This document shows, one piece after another, positions 30,851 through 42,745 of a DNA stretch of 64,000 nucleotides. The translations under genes were made by a program, and so were the position numbers. Origin of the DNA: Botryosphaeria dothidea. Lineage: Eukaryota > Ascomycota > Dothideomycetes > Botryosphaeriales > Botryosphaeriaceae. Where the stretch lies: contig WWBZ02000040.1 of NCBI GenBank assembly GCA_011503125.2, forward strand, positions 868,001-932,000, read 5' to 3'. Under the pieces are notes generated by a model, which made no database searches, was not told where the DNA came from, and saw nothing but the letters and a program-made list of their open reading frames with translations. Numbering within the stretch: the stretch's first letter is position 1; the number at the start of each line of letters is the position of its first letter.

Positions 30851-32988
30851 ATGACTCGAACCGTGGATTTCGTTGCCTCGCTCTTGTCTTTGCTCTTCTC
30901 ACTCTCACTCTGCTCGCCCATCCTCGATCCCATCACGAACCCTTACCTCGAGAACCTCGCATCACTCCTCAGCGGTAAAGGACTCGTCGAAGGTACACTC
31001 GGCGCAATAGGCGGCGCGGTAGGCGTAGAAAAAACATTCGACTATGTTGTCGTCGGCGGCGGGACGGCAGGCAGCGCTATAGGGGTCCGCCTTGCGGAAG
31101 CAGGCGCTTCGGTTGCCATCGTGGAAGCTGGCGGCTACTACGAGATCGGGAAGCCGGTGTTCGGAACGACGCCGGCGGGCGGGATTGTGGGCATTGGAGC
31201 CAGTCCCTTGAGCTCGGATCCGCTCGTCGATTGGGTGTTCGTGACGGAGCCGCAGGCGGGGATGAATGACAGGGAGGTGCATTATGCGCGGGGGAAGTGC
31301 TTGGGTGGCACGTACGTTGGTCTGCTTCTTGTTAGTATGGACAGTCACACTGACCTTCGGCGGGGCGCAGTTCCGGCCTGAATTTCATGATTTACCACAG
31401 GTCGGTGTGCTTTGCTTCATGTTGACGCAATCTGGAGCTCACTGCTGAGTAGGGGATCCGAGAAGAGTTATGACTGGTGGGCCGAAGCAGTTGGTGATGA
31501 AAGCTACACCCTTGAGAGCCTGCAACCGTATTTCGAAAAGGCAGTCAACTTCACCCCTCCTACTGAGGGTAAGCGGTTCCCAAATGTGACGTCCGAGTAC
31601 GACGCGAACGACTTCACAAGCCCCGGTGGCCCCGTTCAGGTCAGCTACTCCAATTACGTGTCTCCATTTTCCACGTGGGTTGAGAAAGCTCTGCTGGACA
31701 ACGGCCTGGAAAAAACGGATGGTTTCAATGATGGTCGCCTTCTCGGCACGCATTACGTGCAAACGACGATGCGGGCCTCAGACCAGACGCGGAGCAGCTC
31801 TACGGCGTTTATCAATAGCGCGCTTGGTAACGAGAACCTGTACGTGTACATAAATACACTGGTCAAGAAGGTCCTGTTCGATAGCAGTAAAAGAGCGTCG
31901 GGGGTGGAGGTGGTGTCTTTGGGCATCCCATACAAGATCAACGCGGCGAAGGAAGTGATTCTCTCTGCTGGTGCTTTCCAATCACCTCAGGTCCTGATGG
32001 TATCAGGGGTTGGACCCAAAGAGACGTTGGACAAGTTTGATATTGAGGTATTGTCAGACCTACCTGGTGTTGGTCAAAATGTAGGTCCACACATGATCCG
32101 GCGCCAGTCTACTGCTGACAGGATTCCAGATGTGGGATCACATCATGTTCGGTCCGGCTTATGAGGTGAACATGGACACGCTTGACCGGGTGCTGCATGA
32201 TCCCGTAGTCCTGGCGAAAGCGCTAACCGACTACGCCATAAAAGCCGAAGGCGTTCTGACCTCTAATGTGGGCGAGTTTCTGGGTTGGGAGAAGCTTCCG
32301 GAGAAATACCGGGCCAATTTCTCGCAGAGCACCATTGACGCGCTGAACAAGTTTCCGGACGACTGGCCAGAGGTTGAAGTAAGTTTGGTTGCATTTTCTC
32401 ATTTACCATGTCCGCTCACAATTTCAGCAGTTCATATCCGGCAACGGCTACATCGGCACGTTCAATCTGCCCATCCTTCAACAACCTCTCGATGGGAAGC
32501 AGTACGCAACCATCCTCGGCGGAATCGTAGCACCTTCATCCCGCGGGAACGTAACCATCTCATCCGCTTCCACATCTGACCATCCTCTCATCAACCCCGC
32601 GTGGCTGTCGGATCCGGCAGATCAGGAACTGGCCATCGCTCTCTTCCGGCGGATACGCGACGTCTGGGCGAGTGACACTATGACTCCGGCTGTAGTGGGG
32701 AGTGTGGACGATGAGTACTGGCCTGGCAGGGGCTATGAGAGTGATGAGGAGCTTCTGGAGATCATCAAAGAGGCTGCTATTTCAATCTGGCATGCGGCGG
32801 GTACATGCAAGATGGGGACGAAAGACGACCAGCATGCCGTCATCGACAGCGCGGCAAGAGTGTTCGGCGTGGAGGGTCTGAGGGTGGTGGACGCAAGTTC
32901 GTTTCCTATCCTGCCTCCAGGACATCCAACGGCAACTGTCTATGCGCTTGCGGAGAGGATTGCAGCGAATATTACTGCAGGCGTTTGA
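30851..32988 (+). CDS. GMC oxidoreductase, secreted
   Basis: 642-residue FAD-dependent alcohol/aldose/aryl-alcohol-type oxidase or dehydrogenase. Exons 30851-31311, 31371-31400 (only 30 nt), 31453-32080, 32130-32378 and 32428-32988. A signal peptide (FVASLLSLLFSLSLC) is followed by the FAD-binding motif YVVVGGGTAGSAIGVRLAEAG, then SGLNFMIYHR spanning the micro-exon and the GMC signature SAGAFQSPQVLMVSGVGP. The C-terminal active site has His578 (IWHAAGTCKMG) and His622 (GHPTATVYALAE). Several N-glycosylation sequons. It probably oxidises an alcohol or sugar outside the cell with production of H2O2 or transfer to a quinone; substrate unknown. Confidence 0.92.
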
Positions 32989-34306
32989 GGAGCATGGATT
33001 TTAGAACGTACATACAATATGGTTGGAGGGGAGACCATCAATCTGACAGCATTGATGTTGACACTCCAGGTCACTATGTGAAACCCCCTTTTCTTCGAGA
33101 TCGAATGCTTTTGAAAATAAACTTTCAGAAAACTTTCAACACAGCCCAGAGCTTGCGGCAAAATGCGCCTGCGACAGTGTACCTTGCCACAACTGAGACA
33201 TTAGCAAGAATTCTATCAACTACCATCACGGAGGATCAAAGATGCAGAACGCAAGGCTGAAATGCGCCCTAGTCTGAACGGACTATTTAACTAAAAAGTT
33301 AAGGGAACTTAATATTTGATATTGATTGCAATTCGCTCCTATTCTCCGTAGTCTCCTATCTCTTTCCTTGTCAGCCTCGACCAGGTTTCTCTTTCCTAAA
33401 GTTGCTCTTCATTATCTGGACTTTGTCTCGAGAGTTGATATACTATTGATTCCTTCTTCAGTCAAGAATGGTGGTCTTCGCATTGCTTTCGAAGCGCCAC
33501 AGATCATCGGATGGGTCAGTGAGATTGTACCAGAGCTTCCTCGTGGCAATACAAGCCGTGGCGGACTCATTGGAATGCCCTTTTCCGCCTTTGGTTCGAA
33601 TTTGTGATACAGCGTACGACTGTGTGATGGCCAAAGTGTGAAATGACATGTTGTCAAGCCTTTCGTGCATGTGAACGATGTGGCTTATCTTATCGGGGTG
33701 CTTACGTGATCATTGCTTGGCACGTCTAGCGCCCGCCCTCCCAGCCTGGTCAACGCCGTCGCCGCCATTCCTCCACCACCACCACCAACCCTCCGCCCAT
33801 CGCCCGTCACCATCACCATCATCATCCATCACTATCGAACGCCGACCGACCGACCGCGCACTGTCACTGTCATCTCACAGTCATCCCTCGCGGGTGTACG
33901 TCCCTGATCGCTTGGAACGCCGCGACGAGAGTTCCGGACGCGCACAAGCAGGCCATCTTTCCAGCCTCCTCCATCAAAGCGCACGGTGTCTATCGCCGCG
34001 CTCCCTTTGCTGGGAGGTCTGGGGTCTGTAGGAGTTCCTCCGTTTGTGTCTCTGGTACTCCGACGGCGTTCTGGGCCGCATCGGGGAGAGAGCCGCACTG
34101 CAGCGCTGCCTCGTCGCACGCGTTTTCCCCATCTTCACGCATCATCATACTGTCGCTGGTGGAGGCTCGGAGCGAAGGCTGCTCGCGTCAAAAGGCCTGG
34201 GTGGGTGGGCATCGTGCACTGATCGTGTGCGGGAATCTGCTTTTCTCTCCAGCTCGTCTTCTGACGCTGCTCGTACATAGTTTCATCATCTGAATGAATC
34301 GCCACC
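32989..34306. other. Intergenic region, low-complexity in part
   Basis: 1,318 bp with no gene recognised. A CA/CCAT-rich low-complexity tract occurs near 33770-33850 (CACCACCACCA-type). The last part is the promoter and leader of the coiled-coil protein. Confidence 0.4.
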
Positions 34307-35473
34307 ATGGCTTCACCCGAACCTGACGTACCCTTCTCTGTGTCCGTCCCCGTCGTTGCAGAATGGCGCGAGAGCAATGTGCGCTGCCTTGGCTTCGGCT
34401 CCCAGTCGCTCACGCTCGAACTTCACATTGATGCGACTGAGAGCCAAGCATCTTTGAGACTCCGACTACCTCTGGCGCTCGCCGACTATCGGAAGAAGAG
34501 GAATGTGTATCTTCTCGTCAGCCCCGAGCATGTCCTGGGCGTACGTGAAAACGACGGCCCCATTCCTGACCGAGTCCGCGACGACTTGATCAAAAACAAA
34601 GGCGCTTCGGACATCCTCAGCATCTGTTTCGAGTTGAACCAACACAGCGTTCTGATCGCTCAATCAGGCGCCACCATCCGACCAAAACGAGGGCCGTCAG
34701 AAGCCGCCCTCGAAGCCCTACACTCCCTCACTCGCACAACATCTTTTGTGCTGTACCTGTCCAAGGACAGCCTACATGAACGGCAACTCCAAAGCCTTTA
34801 TACCTTAGTCGATGCTTTCACACTGACCACCGGCGAACTGGAGAGCCTGTACGGCGGCAAGGGCGCCACGGTCCTGCCCCAGCCCGAAACCACCGCCGAG
34901 AGCCCTCCATCGTACGACGAGCTCGCCCCGTCGCCGCCCCCGCCGCCCGCACTGCCTCTCTCCGGCGAGCCTTCAGGGCCGCCTGTCAAGAAGAGGAAGC
35001 GCTCCCCCGGTCCCGCCGATTCCAAGGATCCCGCGTGGCGAACGTCCATCCAACAGCGGCTCGACGCCCTGACGCAGATGGTCGGCGCCGTCCGGAAAGA
35101 GATCGCCTCGGCGGCCGCGCCGGCGCCGGAGACGCAGGACTTGGCGTCGCACGTGAACGAGCTCGCCGCGGAGATCGGTGTCCTGCGGGAGCAGGTGGGT
35201 CGGATGGAGGAGCGGCTGGAGAAGAAGCTCGAGAGCAGGCTGGCCGAGGCGACGGAGGAGATGCTCGAGCGGGTTGAGCAGCGCCTCGAGAAGCAGCGGG
35301 AGGAGGTTGCGGATGATGTGGACGATAAGCTGTACCTGCGGGATCAGGAGTGGGAGGCCCGGCTGGATGATACCTTGCTTGATATGAAAGAGGAGGCGCT
35401 TCTGCGTGTCAATGAGGAGATGCAGACGGTGGAGGATTCGATAAGAGACGACCTGAGGAGAGCTTTGTCCTGA
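34307..35473 (+). CDS. Conserved fungal hypothetical protein with PPxY motif, NLS-like run and coiled coil
   Basis: 388-residue intronless protein; no catalytic family recognised. The N-terminal part (about 1-185) looks like a compact mixed alpha/beta domain (VPVVAEWRESNVRCLGFGSQ, LTLELHIDATES). It is followed by a Pro-rich linker with PPSYDEL (about 199-205, a WW-domain-binding type motif), a basic KKRKR stretch near 227, and a long charged coiled coil (about 245-388) full of E/R/L heptads. The ATG is in a good context (CGCCACCATGG). Nuclear localisation and protein scaffolding are possible. The strong coding quality over the full length supports a real gene. Confidence 0.75.
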   Translation: MASPEPDVPFSVSVPVVAEWRESNVRCLGFGSQSLTLELHIDATESQASLRLRLPLALADYRKKRNVYLLVSPEHVLGVRENDGPIPDRVRDDLIKNKGASDILSICFELNQHSVLIAQSGATIRPKRGPSEAALEALHSLTRTTSFVLYLSKDSLHERQLQSLYTLVDAFTLTTGELESLYGGKGATVLPQPETTAESPPSYDELAPSPPPPPALPLSGEPSGPPVKKRKRSPGPADSKDPAWRTSIQQRLDALTQMVGAVRKEIASAAAPAPETQDLASHVNELAAEIGVLREQVGRMEERLEKKLESRLAEATEEMLERVEQRLEKQREEVADDVDDKLYLRDQEWEARLDDTLLDMKEEALLRVNEEMQTVEDSIRDDLRRALS

Positions 35474-36662
35474 GGAAGCGAGCGAGAAGAGCTGAACACA
35501 CGGGCCTTGCTGCAAGCGATTCGGAGGTAAGCTCAACATCAAGGGCAGGTAAGTGCTTCGTCCGCAAGGCGGCCTGATTCTGCAATCTCCACACTTGGCC
35601 TTGGCGCTGTGGCGTCCTTTCGTCGTTTGGCAGGTCCGATATGGGACGCTGATGTTCGCAAGATCAGACCTTACCGTCTGCTTGCGGTTTCAAGCTGCAC
35701 GTCAAGCTCCGTGTCAAGCTCTTTACCAGTGTTACAGGTCTATTGTAGAGCTTCCCTGATCCTGGCTCGGCCGGCTCGCGGCACGAAATGCTCGCGGGCC
35801 GTTCCCCGAGGTCCGAACGCCCCTGTCCGCTAGATGACTTATTAATTCAGATCCATCTCGATTTTATATCTATTTGTTCGTCCGTCAATGACCTTCTATC
35901 GTCTTCTTCCACACTTCATGTCACGCCTGATCCTCGGTCTGCATCTAATGTCCTTCAGGCCGTAAGATGCAAAGTCTCCGAGAAACGCGCATCTAATATT
36001 GGACAGGAAATCATTGAAGTACTGACCCCACCGCGATCTCCGAAGGCGAACTTCACTGGCCTCTTTGCCACGCCGCAGCATGACTCAAGGCAAGGACAGC
36101 CTTTGTCAATGCAGCTTCTGGATGGTGTCACTGAGGACGTGCGGCGGGCCTGTGAGTGCTCGAACCAATAGGCTAAAAGAAGAAAGTGGTGGCCTGAAAA
36201 GACTCCATATAACTGCACGTACTGTGTAGAAGCGAGTCTGGTCACGACAGCAGACCTAACTGCAAGGGTCAACAGCTAAGTCCGATTCATGCGGGGTACC
36301 AGGAGACGGAATCGTTTGGCCCACTCGCCGAACCGACACTTCGGGACTATGCTAGACACGAACTCGCCTACCATGCCGGTGTACGAGTCGTACCAAGACA
36401 TGCTACCCGAGAAGAGTTCTGTTACGCATGAAGAACCGAGACAATCATCTGCCTGATGGGGTAATTGCCTCATCAATAGCCGCTCTTTCCTATGATCCCT
36501 TACAGCTCTTCCTGTGTGAGATCCTCTTCCCATGGAGGCCTACTCGGCCTCTGTCGTCTCTAAAACGCCGTCAACGTAGAGCAAACCCCTTCGTCTCCGG
36601 ATCTCTTCATCCTTCGCTCGAGTGCGCTTCGCTTCGTGTTCCGGTCTGTTTCCTTTTCCGCC
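35474..36662. other. Intergenic region, no gene recognised
   Basis: 1,189 bp. Short ORFs on both strands lack motifs. The distal part is presumably the promoter of the rhodopsin-domain protein. Confidence 0.4.
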
Positions 36663-38031
36663 ATGGCACCGTTACCAGCCGCCGCCGTCGAGCCGATCAC
36701 GGAGATGTGGACGCTGTACGCGTTCGGCACCGTGGTGATTTTCTTGCGGGTTTTCTGTCGGTGGAGGCTGGTGGGCATCTTCAACTTCAAACCCGATGAC
36801 TACCTCGTTCTCCTGGCGTGGGTGAGTAATCATGAATCAATCCGTTATCCGTCTGTGCAGAGCAGCTGCTAAAGCAATTTACCCAAGTAAAGGCCGTGTA
36901 CACTTCCATCACCGTGATGGCTCACATCTTCATCATTGAGGTTGGTGGCAAGCACACGTCACTTTTGACGCCAGAGCAGCGCAAATTAGTGCCCGTATCG
37001 GAACGGCCGATGTGGGAGTACGGCTCTAAGCTATTCATGGCGGGCCAAATCACCTACGTTGCCATCGTCTGGATATTGAAGCTCAACATGCTCTTCTTCT
37101 ACCAGCGTGTGGTAAGGGGGTTGTGGGTTGAGAAGTTCATCTATCCGGCAATGGGTCTGGTGCTTGCAGCGGGCAGCGTCATCGTCCTGCTTTTCGCGCT
37201 CGTGTGCCGACCCTTCGGGCATCTGTTCCAGGTGTATCCGGATCCCGGTGGTACGCAACTTCTTCCAGCACTGAGGGGGCGAGCTGACGGCCTGTTTTGC
37301 AGAATACTGCGTGCCTCAGAACACCATCTTCTTCTACTCGATCCTGGCGCTGAACCTGACCACCGATCTGGTCATCGTCCTCATCCCCATTCCGGTGAGA
37401 AGCTCCCACGACGCATGACCCGGATTGGAACTGACCGAGTCCAGGTAATCGGACCGCTCAAACTATCTCTCCTTCGGCGAATCGGCCTGTACCTGCTCTT
37501 CGGCCTTGGCGCCTTCTGCATGGTCGCCGCCATCCTCCGGATCGTCTTCGTCTTCGGGGTGAGTCAAATCCCCGAAAGCAAAATCTCCCCGCCCATCATT
37601 CTGACTCCTGGCTCCAGCTCAAACGCGGCGACATCGCGGCCATGTGGACGCTCCGCGAGGACTTCGTCGCCATCTTCGTCGGGCAGGCGCCCATGATCCG
37701 CCCCATCTTCGGCCGTAAGTTCTGGCAGGGCGGCTACGCGACGGGCACCGGCGACGGCGGGTACCACAACGACCGCAGCGGCCACGAACTGCGCAGCAAT
37801 CCCGAAAGCAAGAGCGGCGGCTTCGGCGGGAGCAGGCCGGGGAAGAAGCCCGATCCGTACAGCGTCACGCAGATTGCGTCGGAGAGCCAGGAGGAGATTG
37901 TGCGGCAGAGCTCGAGTGACTCGGCGAAGGGCGGCGCCAGGATGGTGGTGACGGTGCAGAAGACGGTGGATGTTGAGAGCGTGGATTCGGGTGGGCGGGA
38001 GCCGGAACCACGAGTGGAGCGGTGGGTGTGA
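36663..38031 (+). CDS. Fungal rhodopsin-domain (PF20684-like) integral membrane protein
   Basis: 378-residue multi-spanning protein. Exons 36663-36821, 36893-37250, 37303-37394, 37445-37558 and 37618-38031. The first helix region carries the family pattern FLRVFCRWRLVGIFNFKPDDYLVLLAW. Further helices include YVAIVWILKLNMLFFYQRVV, GLVLAAGSVIVLLFALVCR, YCVPQNTIFFYSILALNL and GLYLLFGLGAFCMVAAILR, followed by AMWTLREDFVAIFVGQAPMI and a Ser/Gly-rich cytoplasmic tail. This large Ascomycota family includes PTH11-like surface proteins, but no CFEM domain is present here. Function unknown; a sensory role is possible. Confidence 0.85.
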
Positions 38032-38947
38032 TACCTGAGCGCGGGAGGCCAGACGGCTGAACTGAGATCAGAGTGCCTCTGAGGGTGGTGTCAAGAACGT
38101 TGCGGCAGAAGCGCGAATACAGCGTCGAAGCCTCTATTTCTAATGTAATATATCCATTTGTCCGACCGTTTGCAGTCGGACAATGCCTCTAGAACTCCAT
38201 GAACGAGCCTCTCTTGGGCCAGGATAGAACTCGCCTGTCGCGTTGGCCACTGAGTAGTTTGTCGCGGTGCTCAACTCTCTTTCTCACCGCTACGCCAGAA
38301 GTGCTTGCCTGGGCGGAGAAAAGCATGGCTTGACTCGACCATCTCGGTCTCCGAAACTCCGCCCCACAGCTTGTCCGAGCAGAGATCAAAGGATCAAAAT
38401 CTACAGATCCGCAACTACAAAGAATTACTGTTCTCCGGAACTCCATTAGTGGGAAGACACCAAACGCAGTTAGCCCCGTCGTATCCCCTACCCGGCGTGT
38501 CGGACTGGTCGGCGCAGTAGGGCGAATCAACGAGTCAACTTTCTCGCCTTGGACACAGTGGGCCTATAGGAGATTCGTCTCCGAACGGATGCAGAAAGAT
38601 CATCCCCCCGCCAATGACTCCGTAGACCCCACACACGCCCCTGCAGCTATAGCACACAGCACTCGCTCCTCAGAACAGCATAACGCGGATCCGAGGCGGC
38701 GGGTCTCCGCTTACGCGGGGAACCGCTATTATCATAGTCCACGACTCAACACCGTAGCGCCGCATAATGGCCCCCTTTTCGTCGCGGGACGCCGTAACCA
38801 CACGTACGCGCAAGAGCGAGGAGCCGACAGCCAGATAAAGTCGCCGAGGCGTGGTGCGCATCCAGCAGTGTAGTCAGTGAACTAACTCCAACACACACCT
38901 CCGCGCAGTCCTCTTCCTCTACCCGTCCTGCTCCTCCCTCCACCACC
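38032..38947. other. Intergenic region upstream of flavoenzyme
   Basis: 916 bp without a supported gene. Ends in a pyrimidine-rich leader before the ATG at 38948 (CCACCATGG context). Confidence 0.4.
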
Positions 38948-40391
38948 ATGGTCGACCTCACCCTCTCCCCCAGCGAAGCGGCCACCCGCACCGCCGCCCG
39001 TGCCTTCGCGCACGCCTACCTCCGCACCGCGCCGACCCTCTACGCCACCATCCCGCCCTCGCAGCCGGGCGACCGCTTCCGCGCCGTCAAGCCCATCTAC
39101 GAAGCCGCGGTCGCCGGGGGCCTCATCAAGGGCATGGTGCCGAAGGAGCTGGGCGGCGCGATGGGCAGCCTGGTCGAGATGTGCCTGTGTGTCGAGGAGT
39201 GCTACGCGGTCGATCCGACGGCGTCGCTCACCATTTTCGGGACGGGCCTGGGCCTGGCGCCGCTGCTGGGCGCGTGGAGGTCTGGGCTGGAAGCGTTTTT
39301 GGAGCCGTTCTTGAGCGGCGAGGGGGCGCCGTTGGCGAGCTTGGTGTATTCGGAGCCGGGGGGCGTGGTAGGTCTTTCTTTTCCCCTGGGAGTGCGTGAG
39401 AAAGTGGGATTGTGCTGACTTGGGGGTTTGGTAGGCCAATTGGCTGGAGCCGGGCGCGCCGGGACTGCAGACGACTGCGTATCTTGACGGTGACGAGTGG
39501 GTGCTGTCTGGAGAGAAGGTGAGGTCTCCCGCTAGAGCACCGGGTGCATCTGGAGAGAGGGACTGACGAGACGTAGCTCTGGGCCACCAACTCGGCCGGC
39601 TGGGACTTCCAGGGCGCCGACCTGGCGTGCGTGGTGTGCCGTTGCACCAACCCGGACGCCCAGGCCAAAGCGACCAAGCCCGACGACCTCGTCATGGTGC
39701 TTCTCGTGACGCCCGCCGACGTCCAGCGCAACCCGGGCAGCTTCGAGGTCCTGCGCCACCCGGAGACGGCGGGCCACACGGCCGTGTCCGGACCGCACAT
39801 CCGTTACACTAACCTCCGTCTCCCGCAGAAGAATCTGCTCTGCGCGCCGGGAGAGGGCGTCCCGGTTGTTACGGGGGCGTTCAGGATGTCGGCTGCGCTT
39901 GTTGGGGCTATGGGTACGGGCATCCAGCGCGCGGCGTTTGATGCCGCGCTTGAGTTTGCTAAGAAGGATAATCGTGGTGGATCGGGCCCGATTATTAAGC
40001 ATCAGAGCGTTGCTGATCTGCTCATCGATATCAAGATGCGGACCGAGACTTCAAGGTGAGTAACGTGGCACAGAGAAGAGCGGCACTCAACTAACGATGT
40101 TGCAGATATCTTACTTGGAAAGCTGCACAGGCCTTGACATCTGGAAAGGGACACGAACTTGCCATTGAGGCCAAGATCTACTGCTCTGATGCTGCGGTAA
40201 AGTCTGCGATAGATGCCATCAACCTGGTTGGAGTGTCGGCTTACGATACTTCTCGCCCCTTTTCCGGTCTCTTGAACGACGCCATGGTTCTGCCGATCTT
40301 CGATGGTGGTAATGTCGGAATCAGAAGGAGAGATCTGCAGGCGCTTTTCATGAGTGAGGATTACTCTCCCTGGAGTGCCAGCGTTGAGTAG
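38948..40391 (+). CDS. Acyl-CoA-dehydrogenase-fold flavoenzyme, nitroalk­ane oxidase-like
   Basis: 422-residue FAD enzyme. Exons 38948-39367, 39435-39518, 39577-40055 and 40106-40391. The N-terminal helical domain (SEAATRTAARAFA), the middle beta domain (LSGEKLWATNSAGWDFQGADL) and the C-terminal four-helix domain (MGTGIQRAAFDAALEFAKK) follow the acyl-CoA dehydrogenase layout. Instead of the acyl-CoA dehydrogenase Glu base, the C-terminal segment FDGGNVGIRRR has Asp394 and Arg401 at the 7-residue spacing of the catalytic Asp402/Arg409 pair known from Fusarium nitroalkane oxidase. This supports oxidation of nitroalkanes to aldehyde or ketone plus nitrite and H2O2, but activity on another small acid substrate cannot be excluded. 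Probably co-directional with the transporter that follows. Confidence 0.85.
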
Positions 40392-40888
40392 TAGAGAGAA
40401 GAACGTGGAAACAAAAACACTTTTATGAAAGAAATGACAGAGTTCAATCTCACCAAAAGAGTACAAGCAGTCTGCCTGTTGCAAATACACGACTGCTCAA
40501 GCGATGTCTCAGCATGTTACCTCTGATTACCCCACGTATCACAGAGGAGACGTCATCCATTGGTCGAACCTCCAGGCCTTTTCGTTTCCTGATCCTTGAA
40601 CCCTCGCTACTGCCTGTTGCCAGAACTGCTTCAAGAGAAGTTCTCCGAGGCCCTGTCATCACCCCGCATTGTATTGTGGATACTTCCCCGCACGATTGCC
40701 ATCCATGCGGACCTTTATCCGCGAGTGAAGCAGATCTGTTAACCCCGCGCGAGTCAATAATCTGGGGATGGGATCATTTCAACTTTGCACATACCAGAAC
40801 TACAGCAACGAATTCCAAAACGGTATTGCCCTTCCTATCTCCAAGCGCTTTAGTTCGGCTGAATAGGCGCCTCCAAGCATATATCGAT
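40392..40888. other. Intergenic region between flavoenzyme and transporter
   Basis: 497 bp. The transporter frame stays open upstream to 40514, so part may be coding, but family homology starts at 40889. Nothing else seen. Confidence 0.4.
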
Positions 40889-42745
40889 ATGACGCCCTTC
40901 AAGAAAAGTTACAAAGGCCATATCGACGCGGAGTTTGTTGAGCACGCAAATCCAGCGAAGCCCTCATCACTTCCGATACTTCTGCAAGACTTGTCGGATG
41001 ATGAAATCAAGATTCTGGAGAAGAAGATGATACGGAAGGTTGATTGGAGAATGCTCCCACTCATCATTCTGATGTATATCTTAGTACGTCTCCGTGTTGC
41101 ATCGGTCTTTGTGTTTCACGGACGCGGGGGTTCCTGACCACAACGTTCAGAATTACTTGGACCGGAACAACATTGCAGCCGCCCGGTTGGCCGGTTTGGA
41201 AGAGGATTTGCGCCTTACTGGATCGCAATATCAGGTTTGCTCCGACCACTTTGTAGACACGTGACAGATGGTAACCTCTCCCCAGACTGCCGTGAGCATC
41301 CTCTTTGTGGGATATGTGTTGATGCAAGGTGAGCATTCTACCGTGAAAGCCACAGAAAGCCAGATACTGACAATTCCAGTTCCTTCAAATCTGTTTCTGA
41401 AGTCCATTGGAAAGCCAGCGTACTACTTGCCCACCGCAATGGGACTTTGGGGATTGGTCTCTGGAGCGACAGGAGCGGTGCAAAGTTTCGGCGGCCTGGT
41501 TGCATGTCGTGTCATTGTTGGCGTCCTGGAGGCTGCGTATTGGGTAAGATATCTCCGAACAGTCAAGAGCGTTTGACTGATGTTCAATAGCCTGGATGCA
41601 TGTTCTACCTTTCTTGCTGGTATACGCAGAAAGAGCTTGGAGGGCGCACTGCAATCCTGTTTATGGGGTGCCTGTTGTCGGGTGCCTTCTCTGGCCTGGT
41701 CGCAGCTGGGATTCTGGATGGGATGGACGGCGTGGCAGGGCTGCCGTCATGGTGAGATATACACACTTGACTGAGATTTACCTCGTGCTGACAATATCAG
41801 GCGTTGGCTCTTCATTTTGGAAGGGATTGCTACTGCCGTTGTGGCTGTGGTTGCTGTGTTTCGTAGGTATACCCCTCTCGAATGTGGCATGCACGGACAC
41901 TGACCCCTTAGTGCTGCCAAACATGCCTACCACGACTAGCTGGCTCTCCGAACAAGAAAGACAACTTGCATTGTGGCGGCTTGAGCAGGATATTGGAGAT
42001 GGGCACAGTGAGGAAGAGTCACTCCTCCATGGATTCAAGATGGCCCTCAAAGATGTCAAGGTCTACGTGGTTGCAGTCATTCTTTTCAGCATAGCCACAT
42101 CGGCGTCCGTCCTCAACTTCTTCCCAACAGTCGTGGAGACTCTCGGGTACGGAAGTACCGAGACACTTCTTTTGACGGCGCCTCCATACGTTAGTGTGTC
42201 CCAATTATGGACGAGACCATTCTCACCGCTGTCTAGATTCTCTGTATGATCACGGCCTACCTGATGGCGTGGAACTCCGACCGCACGGGAGACAGATACT
42301 TCCACGTCACAGCGCCCCTCTACATAGCCATGGTGGCATTCATCCTGGCAGCCTCCACAACCGCAATCGTGCCGCGCTACATCTCCATGATGCTCATGAT
42401 ACCGGGCTTCTACTCCAGCTGGTCGATCGTGTTCGCCTGGACGTCGAGCGCCATCCCCAGACCCGCCAGCAAGCGCGCGGCGGCCCTAGCACTAGTCAAC
42501 GCCACAGCCAATTGCGCCAACATCTTCGGCAGCTACATGTACCCCAAGTCCCAGTCTCCGCGATATGGTAAGCCCGCTCCCCGTCTTGTGCGTCGGTGCG
42601 TGGTGTTAACAAAGTCCAAGTCCTCGCCATGGCGGTAAATACCGGGACCGCCTTCATCGCAATCGTGGCGGCAACCGTTCTCCGCTTTCTCTTGGTCCGG
42701 GAGAAGAAGCGCGCCAGGCGGGAAGAGGCGCATGGTCCGGCGTGA
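40889..42745 (+). CDS. MFS transporter, anion:cation symporter (DAL5/allantoate-pantothenate type)
   Basis: 480-residue, 12-helix transporter with nine exons: 40889-41083, 41151-41234, 41286-41328 (43 nt), 41380-41543, 41591-41751, 41801-41862 (62 nt), 41912-42189, 42237-42567 and 42621-42745. Family landmarks are RKVDWRMLPLIILMYILNYL, DRNNIAAARLAGLEEDLRL, TAVSILFVGYVLMQVPSNL and ACRVIVGVLEAAYWPGCMFY. Members import carboxylates, vitamins, allantoate or similar anions across the plasma membrane. Its position 0.5 kb behind the nitroalkane-oxidase-like gene on the same strand makes a shared physiological role (uptake of nitro or carboxylate compounds) possible. The upstream open frame leaves the exact start uncertain. 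Confidence 0.88.

Noticed and set aside
33770..33850. CACCACCACC/CCATCACC-type low-complexity tract as a CRISPR or tandem-repeat array
   Set aside because: No regular unit or spacer structure, and the genome is fungal; simple low-complexity leader sequence.
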